Below, piece after piece: positions 21,023 through 32,885 of a stretch of 64,000 nt of DNA. The translations under genes were made by a program, and so were the position numbers. The notes below the pieces were generated by a model, which saw nothing but the letters and a program-made list of their open reading frames with translations, was not told where the DNA came from and made no database searches. The DNA is from Symbiotaphrina buchneri. Lineage: Eukaryota > Ascomycota > Symbiotaphrinales > Symbiotaphrinaceae. How positions within the stretch are numbered: position 1 is the first letter of the stretch; each line of letters starts with the position of its first letter. The stretch lies in the NCBI GenBank assembly GCA_001599915.1, contig BCIG01000010.1:248001-312000 (forward strand), in the 5' to 3' direction.

Positions 21023-21887
21023 CTATGACTCCTCCGCTAGAGGTCCACTGGGTATCAGTTCGTATCCGCCTTCACTAGGAAGTAGCCAGCGTGACGCGAC
21101 GAGTGAGGCGGCCGTCAAAACAAGAATACTCCAACTGACAGTACAGAGTATCCACGAAGTGTCCAAGCGCCAACCGGCAAAGAACCTCTCATCATGGTCA
21201 AACAGGTAGGCCTGGAATCGAGTTAGATGTGATGTCGGTGCATGGTTTGGAATTTGTAACCCACCATTATAGCCATTGCGATACACTCTATCAAAGCGAT
21301 GAGTGTCATGAGGATGCTCAACACCTTCCAGCCGAACACTCTCTTTTGTCGTCCACCGCCCAATACCACAATATAAGCGACCAGGGTCATGCCTTCGATG
21401 ACAATCGAGAATGACATGAGCCAACCGACCGACTTCCACAAAGAACAGAAGTTCCCGTCTTTTCCATGGCAATCCCCATACTGAGGGAAACCCACACAAG
21501 ACTGCCTCAGCGATGAGCATCGCCTATGCAGGCCATACGTGTAGTGTATATGCGTCCCGGATGGCTAGGTCAGACTAGCGTCAGTGTCATTCAACGATGT
21601 ACAAAGGCCAGGGAATAGAGTGGCAACGACGATGCAGGACGGAGATGCAGGAAGGGTGTCTTTAGGAAGAGCGTGAGAGCTCTGTGACTTACAGTGACAC
21701 TGTCCCAACTGATCCACCTGGGTATTATGATACTTGACAATGTCAGTGCCGAAGCTGTGACTTGAGGTAAGTACATGTTCTGCAAGCTGTCGAAGCCACC
21801 TCATGTAGCTGGGAGTAGCTTCCTGCGAGACCGTGACGTACCAGCCAGAAATGTCAGGGCACATAAGGAGTAGATTAACTGGCGCAT
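21023..21887 (-). CDS. Four-TM fungal membrane protein, unnamed family
   Basis: Four exons: 21842..21887, 21693..21754, 21265..21564 and 21023..21211, giving 198 aa. The splice sites are GTACGT/CACAG, GTAAGT/CCTAG and GTGGGT/TTCCAG, all with consistent phase. The N-terminus MRQLIYSLCALTFLAASALT is the first membrane segment, followed by an external-type domain with several Cys (PRWISWDS, GLHRRCSSL, QSCVGF, YGDCHGKDGNFCSLW). Further segments are at about residues 83-106 (GWLMSFSIVIEGMTLVAYIV), 115-136 (SILMTLIALIECIAMAIM) and 156-176 (WILCTVSWSILVLTAASLVA), then the tail LLPSEGGYELIPSG. The topology resembles claudin/Sur7-like tetraspan proteins, and I recall similar uncharacterised proteins in many ascomycetes. 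Function unknown. It is divergent from the CDK11-like kinase gene. Confidence 0.75.
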
Positions 21888-22461
21888 GGCGAACGGCTGG
21901 TGCTGGTTTTCCTACGCTCTGCCCCCCGATCTCCAAGGGAAGAAGGAGTATACAGACGACTATGAGCCACTGCTTTCAGCGCAGCACTGACAAACAGGGA
22001 GTCGATGAAGGGAAAGAAGTGTAGTTGGGATGTTCATACGATGCGCATGGCAAGAAGGGGAGGAAGGGAGGAGCTGGGGGAGGAGAAGCTGGGCACCAGC
22101 CACACCGAAAGTGGTAGAAAGACGTAATTACACCAAGGTCCACAGGTAGGAGAGGTACAGGTACCTTCGTACAGTAGTAGACAGTAGTGGTTACCAGGTA
22201 CTGTAATATACCTTCCCCACTGTACGAAGTGCACCCCCCGGAGTACCGTACCTCAGGTGACCTACGGAGCTACCTACCTTATCTTATCTTAGATCGCGTC
22301 TTGTCAGTCCATGGAGACTTTCCCATCGTGATTCTTGTCGACCTTTAAACGTTAAAATTAAAACAACGCATCGGACCACTTCTTCAACTTACAAAAGCCA
22401 TGAATTGTTTGTGGATTGTTAGTGCTGATCCGCTTTGAGGGGCACAATCGTCCCTCAATCA
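21888..22461. promoter_or_regulatory. Divergent promoter region, tetraspan protein / CDK11-like kinase
   Basis: 574 bp holding both start regions. GGTACC and TACCTTATCTTATC words occur at 22160-22290. The promoter role is inferred from position only. Confidence 0.4.
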
Positions 22462-24237
22462 ATGGATGAACAGACGCCATGGCTGTCTGTCAGCGGGCAG
22501 CCACTATCCCTCGATTTTCCTGCAGGCTTCGTAGGTTGGTCTTCTCTCACACTACACGTAGCGTGTACCTCAACGCACGCGACATGACTTGCCTAAATTC
22601 TAATAGGGAAATGTACACCAATCTCCACATTTGAAAAATTGAATAGACTCGGAGAAGGAAGTGAGATAGACTCGTCCCTCTTACAAATCCCTCCATACTA
22701 ACACACCTTCAGCGTATGGAGTCGTCTACCGGGCGAAAGACACGAGGACTAAAGAGCTTGTGGCTCTCAAACAAGTCCGCATTCTGCCTGATGAAAGCCA
22801 GAATGGCATTCCAATCACCGCATTGCGGGAGATATCTATCCTATGCTCTCTTGCGCATTCCAACATCGTCAATGTTCTTGACGTAGCTGTGGAAGATGCG
22901 AATTCCAGCACCGCGGACGGCGGTATCAATCCCTTCACGGATACTTACATGGTCATGGAGTACGCTGAACAGGTTGGTACACCACTTAGCCGTCAATGGA
23001 GCACCTGGCCCATCTGCTGGCTTATTTGTCCCTCTGCCGAAAGGCGAGGGAGCAGCCGTATGTCGTGCGGTTTAGGATTTGGCAAATCTCATCGATGAAC
23101 TCGGTGTTAAATTCACCCTCAGTCAAGGTAGGTTGGCAATATTATCTTCCCGCAGACCTGAATTTGAGAGATCGCACATTTCACTGTCGATGTTGTCTTG
23201 ACAATAACGTCGTCTTCTTGTTCCACTCGTTGTTCTGCAGTTATCTTTCCGGATGTATTTTCCTTCTCATTGAGAGAATAGTCAGAAGCTGACCGCTTGC
23301 GTGATTCCCCTAATCAGTCAAATGCCTGTTCAAGCAATTGCTTGAAGGTTTAGAGTATCTTCATCGCAACAAGATCATCCATCGGTATGTTTGATCCAGT
23401 GGTTGCTTGTGGGTTGCTTACCCTTGCGCCGCAGAGATGTGAAGATGCAGAACATCCTGCTAACCGCAAAGGGGATCCTCAAACTTGGTTTGTCCATATG
23501 CAATATTTGGCTCGTCAGACTGAACCTGACAGGTTACAGCTGACTTTGGCATGGCACGTGAATACTCTCATCGGCCGTTGACCCCTGGTGTGGTCACAAT
23601 CTGGTATCGGTCACCTGAGCTCCTCCTAGGAGCCAAGCAGTATACGCCATCGGTTGATCTATGGGCGGCCGGTCTTGTGCTGGGAGAATTACTCCTGAGC
23701 AAACCCTGCCTCCCGGGTGAGTCGGTTGTTGAACAGTTGTCACTCATCGTGAAGCTGTTAGGTACACCTGGCCCAGAAGACATGGCTTCATTGTCTGAAA
23801 TGGGATGTCCAGAGCTTATCCGCTGGCGTAAAGAGGGTCTCCCTCAAGGGAGGGTGGACAATCTGGGAAGGCGCTTCATCGCCGAGACGACGCCCGAGAC
23901 AGTAAATTACATTCGGGGATTTTTGAAATGGGACCCGAGAAGTAGATGGACGGCATCCGAGGCTCTAGGGAAAGGGCGCAGTAGATTCGCAGCTGCAGCT
24001 TCTCGTTGGTGGAAGGAATCTCCAAGAGAGCTTGACGGAGAATTACTGCCAACATTTCCCGAAGTAAGAAACCGGGAGGCATCCAAAGCTGATATGGATG
24101 CATGGAAGTCAAAACATATCGAGCAGGAATATCGATCACGCCAGAAGCGGCAGGGCTACGATACCGGTGCGTTTATTTTTGACTTTGATGAGGGAAGTCC
24201 AAACCGTAAGCTAGCAAAGAGAAATAGAAAAAGATGA
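22462..24237 (+). CDS. CMGC protein kinase, PITSLRE/CDK11-like (Ppk23-type)
   Basis: Seven exons: 22462..22534, 22607..22660, 22713..22972, 23076..23127, 23318..23384, 23435..23487, 23540..24237. All phases are consistent and give 418 aa. The glycine loop is GEGTYGVVYRAKD (residues 40-52), the catalytic Lys is in LVALKQVR (62), the cyclin-binding helix signature is GIPITALREI (74-83), the catalytic loop is HRDVKMQNILL (Asp 170), the metal-binding motif is ADFGMAREY (188-190), and the P+1 segment is WYRSPELLLGAK. PITALRE is the mark of the CDK10/CDK11 group, whose fungal member acts in transcription and RNA processing. The C-terminal tail (RQGYDTGAFIFDFDEGS, then KRNRKR) looks like a short linear motif plus a nuclear signal. 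The gene converges on GET3 with only 46 bp between stops. Confidence 0.9.
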
Positions 24238-24283
24238 TTTCCCAGACTTGGTATCTTGGTCTATTGCTTGCAAGATCTCTCCA

Positions 24284-25360
24284 CTAGGATGGAGGGACGT
24301 ATGGATGTATCAACATTTCGCTGAACTTTTCTAGTCTTTCCTTACCCCTGACCTCTTCTACCAGCAATGGCATCTTAACCACGTTGAACTCGTCGTATAG
24401 TTCCTCAATCTGATCCAGATATTTCTTCTGCATTTGTCTCCTGGCATTGCACTGCGGGCATGCGCTACCCGGTGCTGGGAAGAGCAGCTGGTTGACCACA
24501 ATGCAATGCGTATCGATTTCATAATTCGCCAGCTCCTGTATCATCCGCTCGGTCTCATATAGACTCAAGAATTCTGGAATACACACGCAAACGAAAGTGG
24601 TCAGGTCTGCGTCTTTGAACTGCGTGTTCACCTCCGAAATTGTACCGCGCAAAGTCTCTAGCTTGGCGATTGTCTCATCGAGATTCCCACGCCCACCGGC
24701 CCCCATCACCGAATTGAACATGGGTCCGAACTGGTTCGAGAGCTGTGAGACTTTTGCCAGGGCCTTTTCTAAAAAGGATGGGAATTGGAGGAATCGTAGT
24801 GTATGTCCCGTGGGTGCCGTGTCAAAGACGATGGTCTCGTAGGATAGACTTTTGACTTGCTTTACCACTTCTGCGAAAGACATAGCCTCATCGATGCCAG
24901 GAACCTGCAGCATGATTAGTTCTACTGTCATGGGACGTTGGAACTATCAGTGGTGACTGACACTCATGGCGAGCTCCTGCATCATGCCCCCCATGCCGCC
25001 TAAACCAGCTCCCAAGCCCTCGTCGCCTCCTTCACCGCCACTGGCCATCAACTCTTGCATGCCCGCATTAGGATCTATCTCCATGGCGCTGAGGTTTGTG
25101 AAACCGTCGACGAGCCTTGCATCTTTGCCGAACTTCTGGTTGAACGCATCACTGAGGTTGTGTGCGGGGTCGGTTGAGATGAGCAGGACCGATCTGCGGA
25201 CCTTTGCTAGCTGTATGGCCAGTGAACATGAGGTGGTTGTCTTTCCCACACCTCCCTTGCCACCGACAAAGATCCACCGTAGAGAGCGTTGGTCCAACAA
25301 AGACTGGAGTGTGGGCTCCAAGCCCCCCGTATCACCGTTGATGACTGCGGTTGAGGCCAT
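24284..25360 (-). CDS. GET3: GET3 ATPase (tail-anchored protein targeting)
   Basis: Exon 1 is 24962..25360 and exon 2 is 24284..24904, 339 aa, the usual length. The 57-nt intron (GTCAGT...CTGCAG) joins [15 protein letters not shown]. The deviant Walker A is GKGGVGKT (residues 34-41), switch I is [12 protein letters not shown], switch II is [12 protein letters not shown] (161-172), and the zinc-binding pair is CPQC (282-285), which bridges the homodimer. The Met-rich, Gly-rich stretch ([19 protein letters not shown]) belongs to the client-binding helical subdomain. GET3 carries tail-anchored membrane proteins to the Get1/Get2 receptor at the ER. I chose the ATG at 25360 because [10 protein letters not shown] aligns with known Get3 starts. 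The frame stays open further upstream but without an ATG. Confidence 0.96.
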
Positions 25361-25949
25361 GTTGGTGGGCCGAGGCCAAGCCCTTGGGACGGACAGACGG
25401 TGGCGGGTTGTTCGTGAAGAATGCAAAGAAGGCGCCGTGGAGGAGTATGAGGCAGTATCGGCCGTGTACTATCCTCGTGGTATTGTGGCTTCGGACAGAA
25501 AGTTGTTGTTATTACTGTCCTCCTCGATGCGCTTGTCTCAAGTTCGTAGAGTTTCCATGTGCTGAATGCGCCGTTCAAGCTCGGCAAGCTCCGGACCTTT
25601 AGTTCCACCTTAAGTTTAACTGTGTACAGATACTTCTCCAGGACAGCCTCCTATGAGAACCGGTGCAATGCCCCCTCCTACCTCAACTAACCACCTACGT
25701 CCTGCATAGAAGACGGATGGACGCACTCGGCCACTGATCTTGTGTTGTAAGGTCTTAAGACGCTCTACCACAAGCCGCACCGCACAAGCTGCACGGCACC
25801 TGTCGCATAATTCCAGGCTGGAGGACAACAATATCGACACATCGCCGCTGTCCCCCGCTGCACGCCAAACATTAGCTGGCGAGGCTACCAGGCGTGCATC
25901 CGCTCTCGCGAATCAGCTGTTATCATCCGGATCGTCGAGAGCTCTCAGC
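25361..25949. promoter_or_regulatory. Divergent promoter region GET3 / HIU hydrolase
   Basis: 589 bp between two divergent starts. The right-hand 210 bp (25740-25949) are open in frame with the HIU hydrolase but contain no ATG; see the findings. Confidence 0.45.
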
Positions 25950-26321
25950 ATGGCCCAACGGCCACCAATTACATGTCACGTCCTTGATACCACCGCTGGC
26001 CGCCCAGCAGCTTCCATTTGGGTGACGCTCAACCTAGTGAGACCGGTTGGGACGACGGTCTTCCTGACCGGCATGACAGATGCTGATGGGCGCGTCAAGG
26101 CTTGGACGGCGGAGCCAGGCGTGTCTCTGGAGGACATCTTCGCCCGGGCTACAACGGAGATGGTCTGGGCGCTCACGTTTGACACGGGCAACTACTTCGG
26201 AGAGGCAAATACCTTCTTCCCGGAGGTCTCGGTGTCGTTTTCCGTTAAGGATCCCAAGCAGCATTACCATGTACCTCTGCTATTGAGTCCTTATTCATAC
26301 TCGACCTACCGGGGAAGTTAA
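25950..26321 (+). CDS. 5-hydroxyisourate hydrolase (transthyretin-like)
   Basis: A single exon of 123 aa from ATG 25950 (MAQRPPITCHVLDTTAGRPA). The hallmark features are the N-terminal His in ITCHVLD, an Arg in GRVKAW, the His in KQHYHVPLLLSPYSYSTY and the family-defining C-terminal tetrapeptide YRGS. The enzyme hydrolyses 5-hydroxyisourate to OHCU in the urate-to-allantoin pathway, as a homotetramer, usually in peroxisomes or cytosol. There is no other uricolytic gene nearby. The same frame is open for another 70 codons upstream (from 25740) and reads as a plausible Ala/Ser/Arg-rich leader, but it has no ATG, so I use 25950. Confidence 0.93.
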   Translation: MAQRPPITCHVLDTTAGRPAASIWVTLNLVRPVGTTVFLTGMTDADGRVKAWTAEPGVSLEDIFARATTEMVWALTFDTGNYFGEANTFFPEVSVSFSVKDPKQHYHVPLLLSPYSYSTYRGS

Positions 26322-28137
26322 GAAGTTGAAGATGTTCGAACTACCTTGCAGAGCCGGGCCACCACAGCAAATCAATCAAGTTCCCAGATGGCTCTTCTTA
26401 CGTCTTCGGACGTACAACAACCTCTCCGATGAGATCCAGTTCGACTGAGCAGGACTCTGCAAAGTGCGCTTTATACTCCTTCAAGGGTCATGGCTGGAGG
26501 TCGGTGTACAGTTTAACGTAGCTCCTTTTTTGAAATCCTGTATCCGGATCCTCGCATATCGTCGTCTCTTGCACCCATACGGGATAATCTCTGAATGTGC
26601 AAGTGCAAGTACGAAGTAGCTCTGAGACCTTTGACCGAGTGATCGAGGTACCGCAACACGTGACTTGGCGACCGGGACTGAAAGTCGGATGAGACAACCC
26701 CATCACTACTAGAGATTTTGGGACACGCGGTGGCCGTGAAGAAGCAAAGCATCATCTCCTTCGTACAGTGCATCCTTACGGAAGGTCCCATGATAAGGAC
26801 GCGACAAGCTACGATATGCATACTGAGTCGCTCTCTAAGCTCTTACAAGTTACGATAATCCTTGCTGCTGGGACCGCGGCACCAGTTCCGTAAGGCAAGA
26901 TGATAAATAAGGTTCAGTTCGAGCTTGGCATTTACGTCACCCACACCAGGACCCTCTCAGCCAACTTTTTGTTACAGGCCCGATTAGTGTGTTGCTGCTG
27001 CTGCTGCTGCTGCTGCTGTTGTTGTCGCGCCGTGATAAAACTTCCTAATGGCTCATGATTCAAATGCGGAGCGACCAAGATTTATTCCATTCTTTTGCTT
27101 ACCTTTCTTACTGAGCGGGGCAGTCAGGAAAAGGTGGTTTTGGTGGAGCGGTTGTCATCTTTACTGTTCTTTCCTTTTTGCCACGACCGGCACTTCATTC
27201 CTGACAAGATAAGGGGGGAGATGGCGTGCGCGAGACGCTATCATAATCTTACGTCTGCCTCCGTTTGCCTGCCAATGAGAGCGCTGCATGTCCACATTAT
27301 TAATCAGCAGCGACCCTGAACCGGCCAACCAGCGTCGGCCCCTTCCCCTTTTTCTTTGAATGATGATGAGAAACGACTCTGCGACTTGATTAAGCAAAAA
27401 AGCGACAAGCTGGGGGCCCGTACACTGTACTCCGGTAGAGTGAGTGAGAGAGGCGGAAATAGTACAGAGGATAGGTACAGGGTACAGGGAAACCAAACTT
27501 GGGTGCGCGGGACACACCAACTGAAAGTCCCGCTGCTTCTTCTTCTTCTTCTGCTCTGTCCCTTGACGTTCTAATCTTTCCATCTACATTTGTTGTTCTT
27601 GTTGGTGAGATCAGAGCATTTATACCTTATATATTATTGTCCATATCATCAACGTCAAAAAGGTGTGATTGCAGTCGTGTTTGAACGGACGACGGCCGAA
27701 GACGCAGTCTAGAGAAGGGTGTGACGGGAAAGTTGTGTGAGGCGACCAGTGTCGAAGCGATACCCGAAGCAATTTAAAGGCCCAGCAGGACCCCGGGCGC
27801 CGGGCGGAGGTTCTTCTGGGAAAAGGCTTTTTTGCGCCTCCCTTTCGCGATCCAGCAATCTTCCCCCATTTCATCATCGGTGACATAGTCCAAGGGTGAC
27901 TGACCGCACCGCACGCCCACGCTCCAGCAACCAACATCATCACTTTTTTGCAAACAGAAAGACGCAGCCGCATCATTCTCGAAACGCCCCCGGTACCTGT
28001 CGTTGTACCGTGACCGGCACCCGCTTCTCTTTTGCCTTGCCGTGCCGGGTCTCACCTGCCCAGTCCTATCACCGCCCCTTGGCGCCTGCACACATTCTCC
28101 GCTCGTTAAGACTGTCGTCATCGTCAACCTCGCAGCC
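26322..28137. other. Long 5' region of the atfA-like gene
   Basis: 1.8 kb lie between the HIU hydrolase and the bZIP start. I see a CTG trinucleotide run at about 26994-27018, a TCT run at 27537-27556 and CT-rich tracts before the ATG. Many short open frames exist on both strands, several starting with ATG on the plus strand, but none has a recognisable family. For a stress-responsive bZIP gene this is probably promoter plus a long 5' UTR with upstream ORFs (inference). Confidence 0.5.
26993..27022. repeat. (CTG)n microsatellite
   Basis: About eight CTG units flanked by TTG units, directly readable at this position. Confidence 0.9.
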
Positions 28138-30119
28138 ATGGCCGCTGTTGCTACGCGGACGCAGCAACAAAACTCCCCCCACACATCGACTGCTGTCTCT
28201 AGGATGGGGACTCGGTCGCCCGTCGATGTCAAGAAGAATAATGTGAAGGCCGAAGGTAAGTCGCTTTGGATGCCGGTCGCACCGCACTCGATCAGCACCT
28301 TGCTTCTTCCCCCCTGACTCCATCTCATCGCCCATCCGTGTTAATCGTCAACCTCTCATCGTCTCATCCTCTTCGAGACCTGCTGCTAATAGATCGACCA
28401 TCCAACAGAGCAAAGTCAAAAGGAAGCGCCCGCTCAGCCAACCGTGGACAACGAAAAGTCGTCGAACCTGGAGACGGGTATGCGCGCTCTCCCAACCCCG
28501 AAACTGCATCCATGTCACTGACCCGCGCTTGCTAAGAGCCTCCAGTACCGACAAGCCAATCCTCCGAGCAGAACGACACTCGAGATTCGAAAGGCGCGGC
28601 GAACGCGGAGAATTCACAAGCGCTCGCACCTCCACCTCGACCTGCGCCGAACCCAACTGACACCCCGGATTATTTCTCTGCTCTACACAACAACAGCCAC
28701 TTCTCACTGGAACCCAATCCATTCGAGCAATCTTTTGGTAACCCGTCGGTAGAGACTCCAGGAAAGTCACTGTTGCCGCCGGTTGCGGCCCTGACATCGC
28801 CAGCTTCCTTGTTGCCCGGCGGTAGCTCTGCAGGGGGTTTTAACTGGTCGAACTCTCTGCGGTCTGGGCCGCTGAGCCCGGCTATGCTAACTGGACCTAC
28901 CGGTGCTAGCGATTATTTCGACTCGCATCTTCGAGGCGGTTTCCCGACGCCGAACGAATCTTCCTTACGGACGGGTCTCACCCCGGGAGGGGGTGGGTCT
29001 ATGTTTCCCGTTCCAAGTCCGAATTCGCAGGCCTTGTTCAACCAACTCGCGAGTGGGGGTGCGACACCATCCACTTTGGACTTCCATCGAACTGCCATGA
29101 GCGCTGCGGCCGCCAGGAAGTCGTCGCAGCCGATCATTCAGAACAACTTACCCCCAACCACCCAACCTACCACCCAACTCGACACAGGAGACATGGAGCA
29201 GAAGCCCATCGTGGCGCAAGCACCCGGACAGAACCCCGCTGATCCGTTTGGGCAGCACGATGCCAACGACGCCGCTAACGGCCTGTTCCTCCTAGCCCAA
29301 GCCCGTGGCGCCGGTCCGCAAAATAATCAATTTGTTATGCCTGGTCAGAACCATCCTGTCCATGGCTTGCCTGTGAACGGTGTGAACCACATGCACAATC
29401 AGATAGGAGCTCAGGTCAACGAAACTTCGCCGACCCTTGCAAAGAGCGGAACGCGCAATGTCAGCGTTTCGATAGGCAGCCTCGACGGATCTGCACGGGG
29501 CATGAGTGAGATGAGTGGCGGGATGAGTGATAGTGGTGCTAGTGAGCAAACCAAACCTAACGCCAAAGGAAGGAACAAGAAAGGCAGTTCAAGTGCGAAG
29601 AGTGGCCAAACAGCGAACGGCCGGAGGAAGGCGCAGGAGACACCAAGCAAACCTCCCTCAAGTAAGAAGGCAAAGGGGAACAATGGCAGCGTCAATGAGA
29701 TGCATTCAGATGACGAGGGCAGTCTCAAGCAAGAGGATGAGAACAAGCAGGACAGCAATGGTAAAAAGATGACTGACGAGGAGAAGCGGAAGAACTTCTT
29801 GGAAAGGAACCGGGTGGCCGCATTAAAGTGTCGGCAACGGAAGAAGCAGTGGCTCGCCAACCTCCAAGCCAAGGTGGAAATCTTCAGCAGCGAGAATGAT
29901 GCGTTGAGTGCGCAGGTCACACAGCTGCGTGAAGAAATTGTCAACCTGAAGACGCTATTGTTGGCGCATAAGGACTGCCCCATCTCGCAGGCCCAAGGCC
30001 TCGGGGGCATGGGGATGAACGGCGTGGTGGGCGACTACAACCCTCATGCGAATCCATATGGGATCGCCATGGCCAACGGCGCCCCGGTGATGGCAGGCCA
30101 AGGTATGCAGAGGCGGTAA
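28138..30119 (+). CDS. atfA: bZIP stress-response transcription factor, AtfA/Atf1-like
   Basis: Three exons: 28138..28255, 28409..28477, 28537..30119, giving 589 aa with consistent phases; the short middle exon encodes EQSQKEAPAQPTVDNEKSSN. The bZIP is at about residues 477-541: basic region EEKRKNFLERNRVAALKCRQ, fork RKKQWLANLQ, then a leucine zipper. This is the ATF/CREB subclass that binds CRE-type TGACGTCA sites. The N-terminal half carries the Aft1-type segments (PDYFSALHNNSHFSLEPNPF, GFNWSNSLRSGPLSPAML and DYFDSHLRGGFPTPNESSLR) linked to osmotic-stress and recombination activities in Atf1. In relatives the factor acts downstream of the Hog1/SakA MAP kinase; several SP sites fit that. 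Nuclear. Confidence 0.93.
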
Positions 30120-30929
30120 TCTCATCGACGTATATCCACTACCTTTGAAGCGCGATTGTACGTCTACCGAGGCGTTTGGTGGGCTCGTTAAAGGAGGCTC
30201 GGTGGTCTTTCCATGACTTTCATGATTGTCGTTCACAACAAGACGGGGAATATGTACCGGGCATGCAGGCAACCATCAAGCGGAGGAGGATGTGTTTTAC
30301 AGATTCTGGAGCCCCATGGAGGCTCAGTGTATTCCACCAGGCGTCGCATACTTGCCGGCTGGGAAACTCGGTGCTCTTCTGCCTGTAGATATATCGGCTG
30401 GCACACACATAATCTTGTGATCGGTGGGAGCGTTTGAGGCGTCTGGTTGCTGTTGTTTGTCTAATCCTTGGTTTAGTCCGACAGCCTCTTTGCTTCCGTT
30501 GTGTCGACCTAGATCTCAGCCAACATTTTTGTTTCCAGAGTTGGTTACCATCCGCATGAATAAGGTATTTGATACATATATATATGGTAAGATTACTCAA
30601 AGTCTGCAAGTTGAGGTCAAGGCAAGGAAGGGGTCGGCTATCAGGGGTTTCAGGGGCCCCAATCCAATTAGACTTCCTATTTTGGAGAAGACGTGAACTG
30701 GCCCGTGCATCGGAGGTGGTTGGTGCGGACGCGACTGCGCGCGACTCCCCCAACCCTCTTTGGCAGAAAGAACATTGAACATCCAGCATACAATACCGCA
30801 CGCCGTCCTTCCTTCCTCCACACACTCCTCTCCAAGTATCCCGCTGTCGCTGCTTCCACCACATAACTTTCAAGGTTCGGAATTGGCTCCCACAACGCCT
30901 TCCTCCCCGACCCTTAAGGCGCGCCTGCA
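30120..30929. other. Intergenic region atfA / cdt1-like
   Basis: 810 bp: 3' UTR of the bZIP gene and promoter of the Cdt1-like gene. The short plus- and minus-strand frames overlap each other without family signal. CT-rich tracts precede the next ATG (30800-30860). Confidence 0.5.
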
Positions 30930-32063
30930 ATGCCTCCTGCCAAACGGCGCAAGGTTTCTGCCCGTCCCGCTCCCCTTGGAGGGCACTTCACAAGGAAGCA
31001 GCAGACGATTGACAGAATCGGGCGAATAACAAAGCCGCTCTTTGTAAGGGACAAGGTCACCGATTTGACATCATCTGCAGACTCGTCAGTCGCCATCAAT
31101 GCAGATGTGCCGCCGGTGTACACCGAATCTCTATCGCCCAAGCAGGGGTCAGTCAAGGCCATAGATGTCGTGAAGCCCTTCCAACCCGAACACATCACAC
31201 AATTGGATTCTTCGGCCAATGACGATGATCCAACCGCGACGTCTCCCAATCAAAGGCAGTTCAATGATATCTCGGTGCCAGCAAATGTTGCTGAGACACC
31301 GACTAAAGGCGCTCGAGCCATTCTTGAACGTCTTGAACTGAGCTCATCGCCCGTCTCGGCCGGCACCTCTGAGGTGTTGACACCCGTTGAGTTGCAGGAG
31401 ACATCACTACCATCATCTACAATCGAAAGGGACGCGAATGGCCAAGTCCCTGTCACTGCGTTCCTCTCCAAGGGGCAGAGAAGGCTTCGGGAGCTCAAAG
31501 CCAGGGTGACTGATCCCCAACAGGACGCCTCCAAGCCAGGCGGCAAGACCGGCGATGTTGTTCGATCGTGTTCTGCTTTGGATAGAAAGCAGAATCTGCT
31601 CGAAAGGGTGCGCTACATCATATCACCAACTTGGTCTGATTAAGACTCTAACTTGTGGTAGGTGCGCGCACGTCAGGCGCATCGCTCTACGCTCCCACCT
31701 CCCCTTACAAGGATGCAGCTGGCCCACGAAGCCGCTCTCCAGCGCCTAGAGGAGGTCATGTCCGTCATCAGTGTGCTCTCTGCGTCCGGAAAGTGCTCCG
31801 CAACCGACGCCGGAGTTGGAGTCGGCCGCTCTGTTCAGAGGGCTTCCTATACCCTTCCAATGCTTGTACAGTCACTCAAAGGTTCGCTCAAGAATCCCAT
31901 CTCCAGTGAGGAGGCTTGTGCGTGTATTCGACTGCTCTCCGACGAGATCGCACCCGAGTGGATCACACTCATCTCAATCGGGAAGATGACCGGAGTCGTC
32001 ATCCACAAAGGTTTGAGACCTAGCGACGAGACGTTGAGAGCGAGAATTGGTGCCTGTCATTGA
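30930..32063 (+). CDS. Cdt1-like DNA replication licensing protein
   Basis: The CDS is join(30930..31607, 31662..32063), 359 aa. The 54-nt intron (GTGCGC...GTGGTAG) joins KQNLLER/VRARQAHRSTLPPP. The N-terminus MPPAKRRKVSARPAP is a probable nuclear signal. Residues 20-200 are disordered with many SP/TP sites, including a PQQDASKP segment. The C-terminal domain LLERVRARQ, MQLAHEAALQRLEEVMSVIS, YTLPMLVQSLKGSLKNPISS, ACIRLLSDEIAPEWITLISI looks like the Cdt1 C-terminal winged helix that binds MCM2-7. A short Cdt1 with this layout is known in filamentous fungi. The assignment rests on remembered similarity of the last 130 residues. No PIP degron is obvious. Confidence 0.62.
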
Positions 32064-32885
32064 TTACATGAACCGAAATGCAGCTAGAGGGACTGGTGGT
32101 AACCCAAGTTCGTGTCAGTGTCACAGATGGATCAATGCATAGCAGCGGCGTTCGACCTTTAGATACCCTCTCATCTTGAGACACATTCACTCATTTCATT
32201 GCATGAAAAATGCCACTACAACGCCATGGAGAAGAGATGTGCTGAGAGCTGGCGCACGACGTTCCTTGGAATCCAGGGCTTTTTGAAATGCGACATATTG
32301 TATCCGGCAACGTCCATGCGCTGTCTCAACAACTGACGGTCTCCTAAAGGCTAACTACGGCCTGGCTGCGGCATGCTTTTTCGACGAGACAACCTTGATG
32401 ACAATAATAAGAATGAAGAGAAGTCATGCCGAGAGTTCCTACCCTGCCTGAAGCTTGCTAGACGTAGCAATGAAGGACATTACAAAAATTCAAATTAATG
32501 CAAGTGCGAACCAAACAAAGCCATGATATCCGCCTTGGACGGGTATAACGCAGGAAGGAAACATGATGACATCAAGGACACTCTCATGCAAGCGATGATT
32601 ACCATATTATACCAAGGATATGACAGCGATGCAGAATTGGAATGAAAAGACGCGCAAATTTTATAGACGCCGCTTGCCCAGCTCCGACCATGCGGAGAAG
32701 CGGCTGCCCCCTTACTGTAGGCTCTGCAATAACAAAGAGATTGGGGAAGAATTGTCGACCAACGAATGTAGGAGCCTGGCCGAGACCTGTGTGCAACATG
32801 TAGATCGACTACGCGTTGGAGAGGTACCCTGTCAACATAACCATGCTGAGGCAGCAACCCAAGGTCGAGAAGGACCCCGGACGGG
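32064..32885. other. Convergent intergenic region
   Basis: 822 bp between the Cdt1-like stop and the stop of the minus-strand hypothetical gene. Minus-strand frames at 32495-32857 include hydrophobic stretches but no start/splice model that convinced me. Confidence 0.45.

Noticed and set aside
22974-23098. Read-through extension of CDK11-like exon 3
   Set aside because: It is an intron: splicing to 23076 restores the kinase sequence DLANLIDELGVKF.
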